Shown: positions 47,961 to 59,218, numbered from the stretch's first letter. The stretch is DNA of 64,000 nucleotides from Deinococcales bacterium (GCA_025359505.1 JANYHH010000112.1:1-64000), one strand, 5' to 3'. Notes: generated by a model from the letters alone, not told the origin. Translations and numbers: made by a program.

Positions 47961-49205
47961 TCAGATCGACAACGTGTTGCTGTTGCCGGTTTTCGGATCG
48001 AAGACCGTCAGCACCGTGTCCATGCTGATCATCAGCAGGTCGCTGCCGGGCAGCGCGAAGACTTTCTGGACGAGCGCCCCGCGCATTTTCATCAGCGGGC
48101 CGGCTTGGGCGGGAACGCGGGTGCGCTCACCGTTTTTCGGGTCGATGCGGATCAGTTTGAAATCGTCGCCGACCTCTTTGATCGTCCAAATTCCAGCCGC
48201 GTTGAGCGCAATCCCCAGCGTGCCGACGCCGATCTCACCCTTGCCTTTGGATCTGCTGGCCACGCTGTCTTTGTGCGAGATCACTTTGCGTTCACCCGTC
48301 TCGAGGTTGACGCTCAGCAGGTGACCGGTGTCCGCGAAGTACGAGACGCTGTACAGCGTATTGCCGTCGATGACCATGTGGTTGACTTCCTCGCGCGGCG
48401 TTTTGAAGCCGCTGCCCTCGAGGTCGTTGAGGTCAAAATCGTAGGTGCTCAGATCCTCGCATTTGCCGTTCTTGATCCGCACGTAGCCGTAGCCGATTCC
48501 CATCGGGTTGTTGTTGATTTGCAGGTACGCGCTGCCGGCCGCGTCCACGGCCACGGTGTACGAGGTCGGATTGGGATTGCGGTTGTTCGGGCCCTTCTCC
48601 GGGCAGCGTTTGGTGATATCCATTTTCTCTTTGTCGCGCAAGCCCCCTGCGTGCGTGTCAGCCGCGAGATCGCTCGCCCAGTAGAGTTTGCGGTCGCCGG
48701 TTTTGGCGTCCACTTCGATCAGTTCCATGCGTTCGACGCTGCGTCGCACAATCGCCAAGTAATTGCCGTTCGGCAGCGGTTTCACATCGCTGATGCCGTC
48801 CAATTTGTAAGCTTCGGTGTCTTCCTTGCCGCCGGGCGAGCCGACGTAGCGCAACCCTTTACCTCGAGACTCGTTGATGTTCATGCGCCCGGAGATCAGC
48901 TCGCGGTCACCGGTCTCCAAATTGACCGCGACAATCGCGCCGCCCGTCGAGAGCTTCGCCGCCAGAATCGCGCGGTTGCCTTGGATGAAACCGCCAGCGA
49001 TGGCCTCGCCGACCCCGCCTTGATTGAAGGTCACGCCCTCGCCGATGCTCGAGGTACTGCTCGGGCGCTGGCATTTGACGTTCTCACTGTCTTTGAAGCA
49101 ATCGACCAGTTTGATGTTCGCGCCCGCAGTTTGCGCGACGGCGCTGACGAAGGCGAGAAGTGCGAGGCTCGAGGCGAGCGCGATTATTGTGAAGCGATGA
49201 TTCAT
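47961..49205 (-). CDS. secreted beta-propeller-like protein
   Basis: MNHRFTIIALASSLALLAFVSAVAQ signal; repeated 'NLETGERKVIS', 'DPKNGERTRV', 'DAKTGDRKLYWA' motifs. Confidence 0.7.
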   Translation of the reverse strand: MNHRFTIIALASSLALLAFVSAVAQTAGANIKLVDCFKDSENVKCQRPSSTSSIGEGVTFNQGGVGEAIAGGFIQGNRAILAAKLSTGGAIVAVNLETGDRELISGRMNINESRGKGLRYVGSPGGKEDTEAYKLDGISDVKPLPNGNYLAIVRRSVERMELIEVDAKTGDRKLYWASDLAADTHAGGLRDKEKMDITKRCPEKGPNNRNPNPTSYTVAVDAAGSAYLQINNNPMGIGYGYVRIKNGKCEDLSTYDFDLNDLEGSGFKTPREEVNHMVIDGNTLYSVSYFADTGHLLSVNLETGERKVISHKDSVASRSKGKGEIGVGTLGIALNAAGIWTIKEVGDDFKLIRIDPKNGERTRVPAQAGPLMKMRGALVQKVFALPGSDLLMISMDTVLTVFDPKTGNSNTLSI

Positions 49206-49370
49206 GATGTTCCTCCCTGTGACTCGCCATGATCGGCACTCAAACGATACCGTGATTGCGTTGGATTGACATGGAATCGGTGGCTCAAGCTGCTTTGCGG
49301 CTTTTCGCAACTCAATCTAGGACTCGGGTATCCCGGTTGCAGTGGGGTTCGCCCGGGGCGCAGCGCAGAT

Positions 49371-50303
49371 TCACGATTCTACCGGAGGCGGTGCTCCGTA
49401 GAGCAATTCGCGCACCGCGTCGTCCGCGCTCAGCTCCCCGCGCTCGAGTCGCGGCAACAACTCAGCTTCTCGAGCCGCGAGTAACCGCCGCGCTGCGTCC
49501 TGAATCGCTTGATTCAACTCGAACCGCGCCCGCTCGAGTCGCCGTGCGGTGATGCCCGCCTCGCCCAGCCAGACGCGGTGCGCGTCGATGGCCTCGAGCA
49601 GTGTGGTGATGCCTTGTGTGTTGCTCGCCACTGTTTGCACGATCTCAGCCCAGTGCGTGTGCTCGTCGTGCGCTCCGAGTTCCTGCGCGGCTCTGATCTC
49701 GCGCTGCAAGCGATCCGCGCCGGGCAGATCGGCTTTATTGATGCAAAACACATCCGCGATTTCCATGATGCCCGCTTTGAAAGCCTGCACCGCGTCACCG
49801 CCCGCCGGGGTCAGCACGACGACCACGTGATCTGCGACGCTAGCGATGTCGACCTCGGATTGACCGACGCCGACGGTCTCCAAAAAAATCACGTCGAAGC
49901 CGAACAGCTCGAGCGCAGAAAGTGTACTCACGACTGTTCGAGCCAAGCCGCCCAGTGCTCCGCGTGTCGCCATGCTCCGCAGGTACACGCCGTTGTCGGC
50001 GTGGTGCTTGCCCATGCGGATGCGGTCGCCCAAGATTGCGCCGCCCGTGAACGGGCTGCTCGGGTCGATCATCAGCACCGCGACGCGCTGCCCCCTTGCG
50101 CGACACGCGAAGATCAGCCCATCGGTCAGCGTGCTTTTGCCCGCGCCGGGCGCACCCGTGATGCCGATCACGTGGGAGCGCTGCACAGTTTTATGCGCTC
50201 GAGCATCGCGCAGTAAAGCTGTCCCTCGGATATCGCCCGCCTCGAGCAGCGAGATCAGCCGCGCCAGTGCCCGTTCGTCCCCCGCTAAGAATCGCTCGAG
50301 CAC
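49371..50303 (-). CDS. meaB: methylmalonyl-CoA mutase-associated GTPase MeaB
   Basis: HVIGITGAPGAGKSTLTDGL...VAVLMIDPSSPFTGGAILGDRIRMG. Confidence 0.95.
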   Translation of the reverse strand: MLERFLAGDERALARLISLLEAGDIRGTALLRDARAHKTVQRSHVIGITGAPGAGKSTLTDGLIFACRARGQRVAVLMIDPSSPFTGGAILGDRIRMGKHHADNGVYLRSMATRGALGGLARTVVSTLSALELFGFDVIFLETVGVGQSEVDIASVADHVVVVLTPAGGDAVQAFKAGIMEIADVFCINKADLPGADRLQREIRAAQELGAHDEHTHWAEIVQTVASNTQGITTLLEAIDAHRVWLGEAGITARRLERARFELNQAIQDAARRLLAAREAELLPRLERGELSADDAVRELLYGAPPPVES

Positions 50304-50309
50304 TGCTCC

Positions 50310-52871
50310 TTATTGTAGCTCGAGCTGGCGCTCCGCGACTTGCACTGTCCCCGCCTCGAGCCAGCGCGTGGCCATGCGTGCCGGGGCTGGTTTGGCGTAC
50401 AGGTAGCCTTGGGCGGCATCGCAACCCAGTAAGCGCAGCAACTCGAGTTGCTCAAGGGTTTCGATGCCCTCGGCGGTGACGCGCAAGCCCAAACTGCGGG
50501 CGATAGCGATGATCGCTTCCAGCACGGGTTGAATGCCGCGATCCTCGTTGTTGTGCAGAATTCGTGTGAAGTTCTGCGGGATTTTCAGCGCGTCAATCGG
50601 CAGGCGGTGCAAGTACGACAAGCTGCTGTACCCCGTGCCGAAATCATCGACGGTCAGGTGCACCCCCAATGCCCGCAACTCCTGAAGCGGCCGAGCGGCC
50701 TGAGCACTGGCCAGCACCGTCTCGACCAATTCCAACTCCAGCCATGTGGCCGCCAAGCCGCTGCGTTTCAGGGCCGCTCCCACCAATTGCGGCAAGTCGG
50801 GTTGCTCGAGCTGCATCGCGCTCAGGTTGACGGCGATTCGCACGGGCGGCAGGCCCGCCCGTTGCCACGCGGCATTCTGGGCACAGGCTTGGTTAAGTAC
50901 CCAATCGGAGAGCGAGGCGATCAAACCGCTTTTCTCGGCCACGGCGATGAACTGGTCGGGCATCATCCACCCCAGTACCGGGCTGTTCCAGCGCACCAGC
51001 GCCTCGAGCGTCAGCAGTGCACCACTGTGAATGTCCAGAATCGGTTGGTAGTACAACTCGAGCTGATCCCCAGCGATGGCTTGCCGCAATTGGTTTTCAA
51101 TCTCTAAGCGTTGCTCTATTTTGGCTTTAATTTCGTTGCTGAACCCCTGAATCTGTCCGCGTCCACGACTCTTGGCGGTGTACATCGCGGCGTCGGCTTG
51201 TCGTTGCAGGTTTTCACTCTCCAAGCTGTGATCTGGGTAGAGGCTGAAACCGATGCTGGCGTTGATGCTGAATTCACCGCTCAGCAGTTCAAAGGGTTGC
51301 TCTAAACTCTGGACGATCCGCTTGGCAAAGCTCAACGCATCGCTGCTCAAATCCGTCAGTGAGAGCTGAGTCAGTGGCAGCGCGATGACGAACTCATCGC
51401 CGCCCGTGCGCGACAGCAGCGCTGAACTGGGCAGCACCCCTTGAAAGCGCTGCGTGACGCCGCGCAGCAGCAGATCGCCCGCGTTGTGCCCCAGTGTGTC
51501 GTTGATGCGCTTGAAGCCGTCTAAGTCGATCACGTACACCACCACGCGGGCGTGCTCATTCAAGTACCGCTCGAGCCAGACTTGCAGTGACCGGCGGTTG
51601 AGCAAACCCGTCAGCGCATCGCGGGTCGCGTTCCACTCCAAACGCTCCATCAGCGCCGAGCGCTCAGTGGAAAGCGTCGTCAGCATCGAAGCGCCGTCGG
51701 GATCATCGCGGCTGAACTCGAGCAGCGCGGGTTCCAATGCGTCCATGTCCTCGCCGTGAACAATGCGTTCCAATAACGCGGATCGCTGACGCCCGCGCTG
51801 CTCGCGCTGCTCGAGTTGCTGCGTGCGCTCTAAAATCCTGCGTTCCAAGGAAGCCGACAGGGTTTTCAAATCGCGGTTCAAGCGTTCATTGTCGGCAAAC
51901 ACGGCGACTTGCCTCACCATCACCAGTGCGATCACCAGCAGCGTTCCAATCTGGCTGCCTATCCGCTCGAGCGGACTGGGTTGCGGGTCGAAGATCGGAA
52001 TGGCGACCACGGTCAGAATGGCCAGAAAAGGCGCGAGTAAAAATAAGAAAGGCGGGCTTTTGGTCTCGAGCGTCGCAGTACTTGTCGGTTCTGGGGAATC
52101 ACGGTGATGCAAGCGGATGAACGCGGCCGTGCAAATCAAGACGTTAGCGAATAACCAAAAAGAGTAGTACGGCGCTGGCGCGTCGCTAAAATTCTGTGCG
52201 TTGGACAGACTGAAGGTCACATCAGCGCAGGTCATCAGTGCAATCGCCACGGCGAGTAAAACCGTTTCGGTGAACATGCTCTTCAAGTGCGGTCGTGCAA
52301 GATGAAAAATCATCAGACAAATGATGACAAAGTTGCACAAAGGGTAAAGCAGCGAGATGACGAAGGGCAGTGATTCTCCACCCATGTCGATCACTGGCGC
52401 GATGGCGTAGCGCCACATGACCGTGGCGACCGCTGCGGTCAGCACACTGATGTTGAGCGCGATGCGTAACCCTTCCGTGCGTCGCAATGCTCTTCTGGGC
52501 AAGTTAAGAATCCCAAGGACAAGCAGCGGTACTCGCGCTAGGTAAAACGCATCGGCCAGCGACGGAAAAGGATCGAGCCGCAAGCCGACCTCAATGTAAA
52601 ACCAAATCGCATCGCCGATGGTGTAGAGCAACAAACCGAGTCCCCAAAAAAGCCACAACTGGCGCTCCTGAGGTCGCCGCCACGCGACGTACAAGCACAA
52701 AGCAGTGCAGAACACGCCGACAGTGACGGTCAGTATGTTCTCAATCAACACATAACTCGAGCCGCTGTTGTTGAACTGTGTCACCCACAGTAAATGCGAC
52801 ACTGCACCGACAAGGGCCGCGCACAGCAGCGTCAGCGCAATCGGATCGAATCGGGGATGGGAACCACGCAT
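50310..52871 (-). CDS. membrane GGDEF/EAL bifunctional protein
   Basis: N-terminal TM segments; RTGGDEFVIALP; EALVRWNSP. Confidence 0.94.
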   Translation of the reverse strand: MRGSHPRFDPIALTLLCAALVGAVSHLLWVTQFNNSGSSYVLIENILTVTVGVFCTALCLYVAWRRPQERQLWLFWGLGLLLYTIGDAIWFYIEVGLRLDPFPSLADAFYLARVPLLVLGILNLPRRALRRTEGLRIALNISVLTAAVATVMWRYAIAPVIDMGGESLPFVISLLYPLCNFVIICLMIFHLARPHLKSMFTETVLLAVAIALMTCADVTFSLSNAQNFSDAPAPYYSFWLFANVLICTAAFIRLHHRDSPEPTSTATLETKSPPFLFLLAPFLAILTVVAIPIFDPQPSPLERIGSQIGTLLVIALVMVRQVAVFADNERLNRDLKTLSASLERRILERTQQLEQREQRGRQRSALLERIVHGEDMDALEPALLEFSRDDPDGASMLTTLSTERSALMERLEWNATRDALTGLLNRRSLQVWLERYLNEHARVVVYVIDLDGFKRINDTLGHNAGDLLLRGVTQRFQGVLPSSALLSRTGGDEFVIALPLTQLSLTDLSSDALSFAKRIVQSLEQPFELLSGEFSINASIGFSLYPDHSLESENLQRQADAAMYTAKSRGRGQIQGFSNEIKAKIEQRLEIENQLRQAIAGDQLELYYQPILDIHSGALLTLEALVRWNSPVLGWMMPDQFIAVAEKSGLIASLSDWVLNQACAQNAAWQRAGLPPVRIAVNLSAMQLEQPDLPQLVGAALKRSGLAATWLELELVETVLASAQAARPLQELRALGVHLTVDDFGTGYSSLSYLHRLPIDALKIPQNFTRILHNNEDRGIQPVLEAIIAIARSLGLRVTAEGIETLEQLELLRLLGCDAAQGYLYAKPAPARMATRWLEAGTVQVAERQLELQ

Positions 52872-53119
52872 AAGGTCAGGAGGGTTTGAAATGTCGCTCG
52901 GCGAACGAAATCAGTAACTTCATTTAACGCCCCGAAACTCACAATTGATGTGCAATTTCGACAGTCTGCCACTGGAGTAGGGATGCGGGCAGCACTGAAA
53001 GCAACCAGCGGCTCGAGCAATGACAGCGCTCCATACATGTTCATGCTCGAGCCTTCACTTGAGAGGAATGGCGAGGGTATGAAAAAACGACAAGAAATGA
53101 CCTTTGGGAAAGCTTCACG

Positions 53120-54616
53120 CTATTGGCGTAACACGAAAAAATACGATGCGCCGACGATGCCGGAACGCCACGTGAACACGCGATCAGTCAGGTCAATTTG
53201 GCTGGCGATGTAGCGCTCACGGTACTGCTCGAGGCTCGGCAGGGCTAGCAAATACCGCTCGAGCAACTTGGCGCTCGAGTCGTAAACCCTGAGTTCCTTA
53301 CTGCGGAGCAACACGTAGACCCGCTCCCCACGTTGCTTGAGCCACAACACATCCTCGAGCGCGAAAGCGTTACGCACTGCTGCTAACGCAAAGCTCTCAC
53401 CGAATAAGTTCATGCGAATTTGAACGGGAATCTGCCCGCGCACGACGCCGATTCGCCCGCCGCTCGAGCGCGACTGGGCGTAGCGCTGCTCCAAGGAAAG
53501 GGTTTCTGGTACGGTCAAGTAACTCACTGCGCTCGTGCTGCGCGAGATGGACACCAAGCGGCGACCGCAATCGTTGGCAACCTCGAGCCAAACTGTGTCC
53601 GCGTTGACGGCGACGAAGCTAACGGCTTCACTGATCGTCGTCATGATTTTTCCTATGTATAGCGAATTATTACCGTTGTAACGGCTGATATTGAACCCTT
53701 CCCCTAAGCACTCGAGCGGGGGTGTTAGATCAAACACCCCCAAACCTTGTAAGAGCACTGGTTGGTCGGTGTTGCTATAAATTGACAGCCGAAAGTTGTA
53801 AGACTCCTTCAGCTCGTGATCGCTGTAGGCTGGCAAATAAGTCAGGTACTCGAGCTTGACGAACTCGTTGCCCGATAAACTTTGATTGAGAATCGAGGCG
53901 TCACGCTCAAAGTACCAACCGGTTTTCGTATCCAAAAAAGACGACGGTGGCGGGCCCATTGGGGAATCCGACTGCGTTGGATCGATGATGTAGCGGTTCC
54001 GAGCGACACCGAAGCTGCGGGCGTAAGGTGCTGGCGTGTCCCTGCTCCAAACCGTGCGCCCAGTCGCAGGCTCGAGCGCCGAGGTCGTGAAGGTGTACGT
54101 ACTTTTCACTCGCCGATTGACGAGCAGCAATCCGTCAATCACGCGCAAGTAACCGGTTTCGCTGCTCGCGTTTGCTTCCTAGAAAGCTTGAACGCTCCAG
54201 ACCTGTTTCTGGGTTGTCGCGGTGTACGCCGTGACCAGTCCGCGCCGATCAGCGGTGATGAGCAGGTCGCGCCAAGCGGTGAACAACCACGGTAGCGGCT
54301 GCTGCCAGATGATGCGCTTGGCAACGGGATCGAGCGACCGCAGAAGCGTACCTTTCGCGTAGAAAATCAGATTGCTGCTCGAGATCGCCAGTTGCGCGTT
54401 CTCGAAGTCATTCCGGAAATCCTCGCCCAGTCTGGGATCGGTGTAGGAGGTCAAAGTCAGCGCTGGCTCGAGGCGCGGTGCAGCTTGTTCGGTGACGCTA
54501 GGGGCATTAACGGGTTGCGGTGCGACTCGAGGCATAAACCGCGACCCGATGGTCAGGGCTAGGGCGAGGCTCGAGATCGTAGCAGCGGTAACGAAGCTTG
54601 CGTTCACGCTCATCAC
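53120..54616 (-). pseudogene. PQQ-like beta-propeller protein interrupted by in-frame TAG (54179-54181)
   Basis: ORFs 54179-54616 and 53120-54148 are in the same frame: ...TTQKQVWSVQAF*EANASSETGYLRVIDGLLLVNRR... Confidence 0.8.
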
Positions 54617-54630
54617 CTCGAGCTGACGGT

Positions 54631-55857
54631 TTAATTTACGGTTTTAACGCGCTTGTTGACGAAATCCATCAGCACGTACTGCCCGATGTTGTACGGCGTG
54701 GTGAAGTACGCCTTGCCGTGCGTCATCTCGGAGACTTTCTTGACGAACGCAATCAGATCCGGGTCGCGTGCCAGCATGAAGGTGTTGATCTGAATGCCTT
54801 GCCTGCGGCACATCGCCACTTCGCGCAGGGTTTCACTCATCACGAACGGGTCTAAGCCCCACGCGTTCTTGTAAATCCGACCGTCGGGCAGCGTCAAGGC
54901 GCTGGGTTTGCCGTCGGTAATCATCACGATCTGCTTCATGTCTTTGTTCTCGCGCTTCAAGAGTTGCTGCGCTAAGCGCAAACCGCCAGCGGTGTTGGTG
55001 TGGTACGGCCCGACCTGCACCTGTGCCAGCCGCTCGAGCGGAACTTGCTCGGCGGTGTCGTGAAACAGCACGAACTTGATCGTGTCGCCAGCGTACTGGT
55101 GGCGGATCATGTGCGCTAGCGCCAGCGCGACTTGCTTGGCGGGCGTGAAGCGGTCTTCGCCGTACAAAATCATGCTGTGCGAGCAGTCGAGCATCACGAC
55201 CGTCGCGGCGCTGCTTTGGTATTCGGATTGCCGAATCACGATGTCGGACTCTTCGATGTTCTCCAAGCCCTTGACGACCGTGTTGGTCAGCGTGCTCGAG
55301 ATGTCCATGTTCATCGTGTCGCCGAACTCATACTCTTTTAAGTCGCCGGTCATTTCCACGCCGCTCGAGTACTCGCGGGTGTCGTGGCGTCCAGCGCTGG
55401 ATTTGCCCAGACCGCCCAAGAGGTCGCGCAGGGTTTTGTACCCCAGAAAGTCAATGCTTTTCTGGGTCAATTCAAATTTGGCGTCGCCGCTCGGGCCGCT
55501 TGTGCCTTCGCCCTGCGCGGTCTGACCGGGTTGCGGGTCGTCCACGCGAATGAAGCCCTCGTCGCGCAGCCGCTGGATCATCTTGGAGATCTCTTGGTTG
55601 AGTCGCGTCTGGTCAAAATTCTTGCTTTTTTGCGCCTCGCGCAGCATGTCCTCGGGGATCATGTCGCGCTCCATCAACGCTTGCAGAATCGCTTCGCGCA
55701 GCTCGTCCATGCTTTGACCCGCGTTCGGATCGGGGTCGTAAGGATCGTTGAAGTTGGAGCCGATGATGCTGTCGCGGATCATCTCCATCAAGCTGCTGGT
55801 GTCAATGTCATCCAAGGACGACTCGTATTTGCTGTAGCGGGTGCTGCGCGTGGCCAT
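54631..55857 (-). CDS. VWA domain-containing protein
   Basis: [34 protein letters not shown]. Confidence 0.9.
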   Translation of the reverse strand: MATRSTRYSKYESSLDDIDTSSLMEMIRDSIIGSNFNDPYDPDPNAGQSMDELREAILQALMERDMIPEDMLREAQKSKNFDQTRLNQEISKMIQRLRDEGFIRVDDPQPGQTAQGEGTSGPSGDAKFELTQKSIDFLGYKTLRDLLGGLGKSSAGRHDTREYSSGVEMTGDLKEYEFGDTMNMDISSTLTNTVVKGLENIEESDIVIRQSEYQSSAATVVMLDCSHSMILYGEDRFTPAKQVALALAHMIRHQYAGDTIKFVLFHDTAEQVPLERLAQVQVGPYHTNTAGGLRLAQQLLKRENKDMKQIVMITDGKPSALTLPDGRIYKNAWGLDPFVMSETLREVAMCRRQGIQINTFMLARDPDLIAFVKKVSEMTHGKAYFTTPYNIGQYVLMDFVNKRVKTVN

Positions 55858-55943
55858 GAATGGACTCCTCGAGTGCGTGAACCTGAAAAAAATTCTACTC
55901 CCCGAGCCGCCATCATCTCGAGCGTCGCCGTTACAGTCTGAGG

Positions 55944-56222
55944 TCAGTACACATCGTCGTGCGTACCGATATTGATGAGCAGCAGATCATCCTCGGGTTC
56001 GTTTGCCACGAACTCAAAGAGAATCCTCAAATCGTAGCCCGCACTGCACGACCAGACGCCTGCAAATGCCCCCTTGAGTTTATGCGTCTCGAGGGAAGCC
56101 TGGAACGGATCACTGGCGAGTTGCTCGAGAGTTTGCGCGATGCCGGTTGCCAGTTTCGGGTTTTTCTTGGTGATGCGTTTGTAAGCCCTGAAAAAGTGCG
56201 GTGTGGGTAGTACGCGCCTCAC
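55944..56222 (-). CDS. RelE/YafQ-family toxin
   Basis: [62 protein letters not shown]. Confidence 0.88.
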   Translation of the reverse strand: MRRVLPTPHFFRAYKRITKKNPKLATGIAQTLEQLASDPFQASLETHKLKGAFAGVWSCSAGYDLRILFEFVANEPEDDLLLINIGTHDDVY

Positions 56223-56461
56223 TGCTTGAGCTTCTGAATCAGCTCCGCGACGCTCATCGGCTCGAGTTCGCCGTTGGCCTGCTGCTGTCGCGCTTCTAAA
56301 ACCGATTCGATCAGCTCGGCGCGGCTCAGCTCGAGACTGCGTTTCTTCAAGATATCGGCAAGCGTCACGCGCTGCTCTGGCGGCAGCAATTCGGCGAGGT
56401 CGAGTACCTGATCTAGTGTTACGGCTTGCGGCGTTGCCATTGCTCTACCTCCGTCTGTCAA
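56219..56461 (-). CDS. cognate antitoxin-like protein
   Basis: overlaps RelE-like toxin by 4 nt; 80 aa. Confidence 0.7.
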   Translation of the reverse strand: MTDGGRAMATPQAVTLDQVLDLAELLPPEQRVTLADILKKRSLELSRAELIESVLEARQQQANGELEPMSVAELIQKLKQ

Positions 56462-56521
56462 AAGTTTACTCTTTCGGTCTCCGCGCCTCGAGCCTGATGA
56501 TTACAGTTTCAGCGCGGGTTA

Positions 56522-56527
56522 TAGAAT
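56522..56527 (+). promoter_or_regulatory. leaderless-type -10 element
   Basis: TAGAAT-N7-ATG(56535). Confidence 0.65.
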
Positions 56528-56534
56528 CTCGAGC

Positions 56535-57413
56535 ATGACTTTCAAGTTGGCCGTGGTGCAGATGGGCATGAGCAGTGACCTCGAGACGAACGTGTCTCAG
56601 GCAATGGCTTTCGTGCGCGAGGCAGCGGGGCTGGGCGCGAAACTGGTGTTGCTGCCAGAACTGTTTGAGAACCTGTACTGGTGTCAGGTGCAGCGAGAAG
56701 AGTATTTCGCATTAGCGCATCCGCTCGAGGCGCACCCGTTTATCGGTCGGTTCGAGGCGTTGGCGAAGGAACTGGGTGTGGTGCTGCCGCTGAGCTTTTT
56801 TGAGAAAGCGGGTCACGCGCATTACAACAGCCTCGTGATGCTGGACGCGAACGGCGGGCAGTTGGGCTTATACCGCAAAAGTCACATCCCAGACGGGCCC
56901 GGTTACTCTGAAAAGTATTACTTCAATCCGGGCGACACGGGCTTCAAAGCGTTTTCAACTCGAGTCGGGATGGTTGGTGCGGGCATCTGCTGGGATCAGT
57001 GGTATCCAGAGTCGGCTCGAGCGATGGCGCTTCAGGGGGCTGAGATTTTGCTGTACCCCACGGCGATTGGTTCCGAGCCAGCCGAGGCGGGTGGTGTCGA
57101 CAGTCGGCTGATGTGGCAGCGGGCGATGATCGGTCACGCGGTCAGTAATTCTTGCTATCTGGGCGCAGCCAACCGCATCGGCACGGAAACAGTAGAGGGC
57201 AACTCGCAGACGTATTACGGCTCGAGTTTCATCTGCGACTTTACAGGCGAGAAGTTATCAGAAGCGGGCACGACAGAAGAGACCGTGCTGATCGCTGACG
57301 TTGACCTCGAGCGGGCGCGGGTGTTCAGGGCGGGCTTTGGGTTTTTCAGGGATCGCCGCCCGGAGCTGTACGGGGCGCTGCTGACGCTGGATGGCAAGAC
57401 GCGGAGGGGCTGA
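56535..57413 (+). CDS. aguB: carbon-nitrogen hydrolase, N-carbamoylputrescine amidase-like
   Basis: LPELFENLYWCQVQREEYF...YRKSHIPDGPGYSEKYYFNPGDTGF...GICWDQWYPE. Confidence 0.92.
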   Translation: MTFKLAVVQMGMSSDLETNVSQAMAFVREAAGLGAKLVLLPELFENLYWCQVQREEYFALAHPLEAHPFIGRFEALAKELGVVLPLSFFEKAGHAHYNSLVMLDANGGQLGLYRKSHIPDGPGYSEKYYFNPGDTGFKAFSTRVGMVGAGICWDQWYPESARAMALQGAEILLYPTAIGSEPAEAGGVDSRLMWQRAMIGHAVSNSCYLGAANRIGTETVEGNSQTYYGSSFICDFTGEKLSEAGTTEETVLIADVDLERARVFRAGFGFFRDRRPELYGALLTLDGKTRRG

Positions 57414-57451
57414 AAGGCTGCTCGGCTCGAGGGTGCGAGTATCATTGCCTC

Positions 57452-59041
57452 ATGCGATCTCGAGCGGTTTCGGCGGTTTTGGTCACGCTGCTGTGCCTTG
57501 GGCTGCCGTTGATTGCGCTCGGCGATTTCCGCCCTGACCCCAATCCGACTGGCGGCAATCTGGCCCCGGAAGGGGCGACAAAAGTGCAGATGCTGCGCGA
57601 GGCGATTGTCTTGGAGGTGCAGTCCACTGGCTCCAGTTCCCTATCGCCGGATGTGGCGGCTGTGACTGGCGATTTCGCGTTCAAAAATCAGGGTCAGGCA
57701 AACGAACAGATGCGGGTGTTGTTTCCGGTAGCGTCTGAATACTCACGGTTTTACGTCGGGCGCGACCTGCGGGTCTGGGTGGATGGTCGGGAAGTCATCA
57801 CCAAAGAAGTCAAGAAGCGCGACTCGAATGGCACGATGTACACGTGGCGCGGCTTCACTGCCAGTTTTCCGCCCGCCCGCGAGGTTCATCTGACCGTCAA
57901 GTACCTGACTGATCCGCTGAATTTTAACTTCAATGTCAACAGCGCTAATCCACCGACAGCGTTTGGGAACTTTGCCTACACCTTCGCCACGGGCGCGGCG
58001 TGGTTTGGGAAAATCGGTGCGATTGATTTGACGGTGCGCTTACCCTACACAGTCACCAAGGAAAACTTTGCCGCGAATATGTATCGGCTGTTCAGTGAAT
58101 ACCAAACGAGTCCAGTGATCCCCCAATACCGAGGCAACGAGGCGCATTGGCGCTGGGAAAACGTCGAACCGACGGATCTCAGCGTCCTCGAGATGACGAC
58201 GCCCGCGACGTGGTTGTGGCGCGACGTTTTGGAGACGCGCACCAAACTGGCGCGTGTGCCAACAGACTTGAGCGCCAATCAAACGCTGATCCGTCTGATG
58301 GCGACGCTGTATGGGTCGCAGAACCGTGAGCTTGGCGGAGTTGATTTGGATAAACTGCTGGACATCTGTCGGCAGGGTTTCAAGCGGTTGCCGAAATCGC
58401 TCGAGTTGCGGTTTCTGTGCTTCAACTCACTGCCAGCGATGTTTTTCAAGAATGAGTACGGTTCCGAGGGCGATCCGGTGTTGGACGCGATGCTGGACAT
58501 CCTCGGCGAAATCAACCAAATTGACCCGTACAACCTCCAAGCCGAGGCGTTGTACGCTAACTTAAGTCAGAGCACGCCCTACAACTGGCAAACGCTGCCC
58601 GCGACGCCACCGCGAGCGGGTTCACTCGGCGCGAGCGCTCAACTCAGCCCAGCGCAGACCGTGGCGAGCTTGGCGCAATCGGCGCAATTGCGACCCAGCC
58701 AGACCAAAGGTTGCGCGGCAATGTTGTTGAAGCTCAAGCCCAATCCGGGCTACGAAGCAAGGTTCCAACCCGAGCGGTCTTACGCTTACACCGCGCCCAC
58801 TGCGCCGTTCAATGTCACCAAAGCGAGTCTCGAGCGAGCAATCGCAAGCTTTGGGCGCACTTGGATCAGCCCATTGTGGGGGACGGACGAGTGGTTCTTG
58901 GACAGTCAGAAGGAAGAATGGGCGATGTCGGTGCGGTTCTTTGCGAATCTAGACGGCTCGAGGCGCTACGCGGTGGCGGTGCGTGACGGCACTGTGGGCC
59001 GCACCGTGTGCTTCCTGACGTATTTACGGCAAAAGCCTTGA
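57452..59041 (+). CDS. exported protein of unknown function
   Basis: signal peptide, 529 aa; TATCAT-N6-ATG. Confidence 0.8.
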   Translation: MRSRAVSAVLVTLLCLGLPLIALGDFRPDPNPTGGNLAPEGATKVQMLREAIVLEVQSTGSSSLSPDVAAVTGDFAFKNQGQANEQMRVLFPVASEYSRFYVGRDLRVWVDGREVITKEVKKRDSNGTMYTWRGFTASFPPAREVHLTVKYLTDPLNFNFNVNSANPPTAFGNFAYTFATGAAWFGKIGAIDLTVRLPYTVTKENFAANMYRLFSEYQTSPVIPQYRGNEAHWRWENVEPTDLSVLEMTTPATWLWRDVLETRTKLARVPTDLSANQTLIRLMATLYGSQNRELGGVDLDKLLDICRQGFKRLPKSLELRFLCFNSLPAMFFKNEYGSEGDPVLDAMLDILGEINQIDPYNLQAEALYANLSQSTPYNWQTLPATPPRAGSLGASAQLSPAQTVASLAQSAQLRPSQTKGCAAMLLKLKPNPGYEARFQPERSYAYTAPTAPFNVTKASLERAIASFGRTWISPLWGTDEWFLDSQKEEWAMSVRFFANLDGSRRYAVAVRDGTVGRTVCFLTYLRQKP

Positions 59042-59218
59042 GCGAAGTGAAGGCTTGAGATTGACTGGGTGGCCTACTGGATCAGCCCTCGAGCTGGAGT
59101 GAAACGTTGCCAAATTCAATATGTCGAGACTGAAACGCAACTTCATACTATGCTCTTGACAAAATCTTGACGATCCTCGAGAATACTACTTGCGACACAA
59201 TTAAAAAGGGGTTCAACC

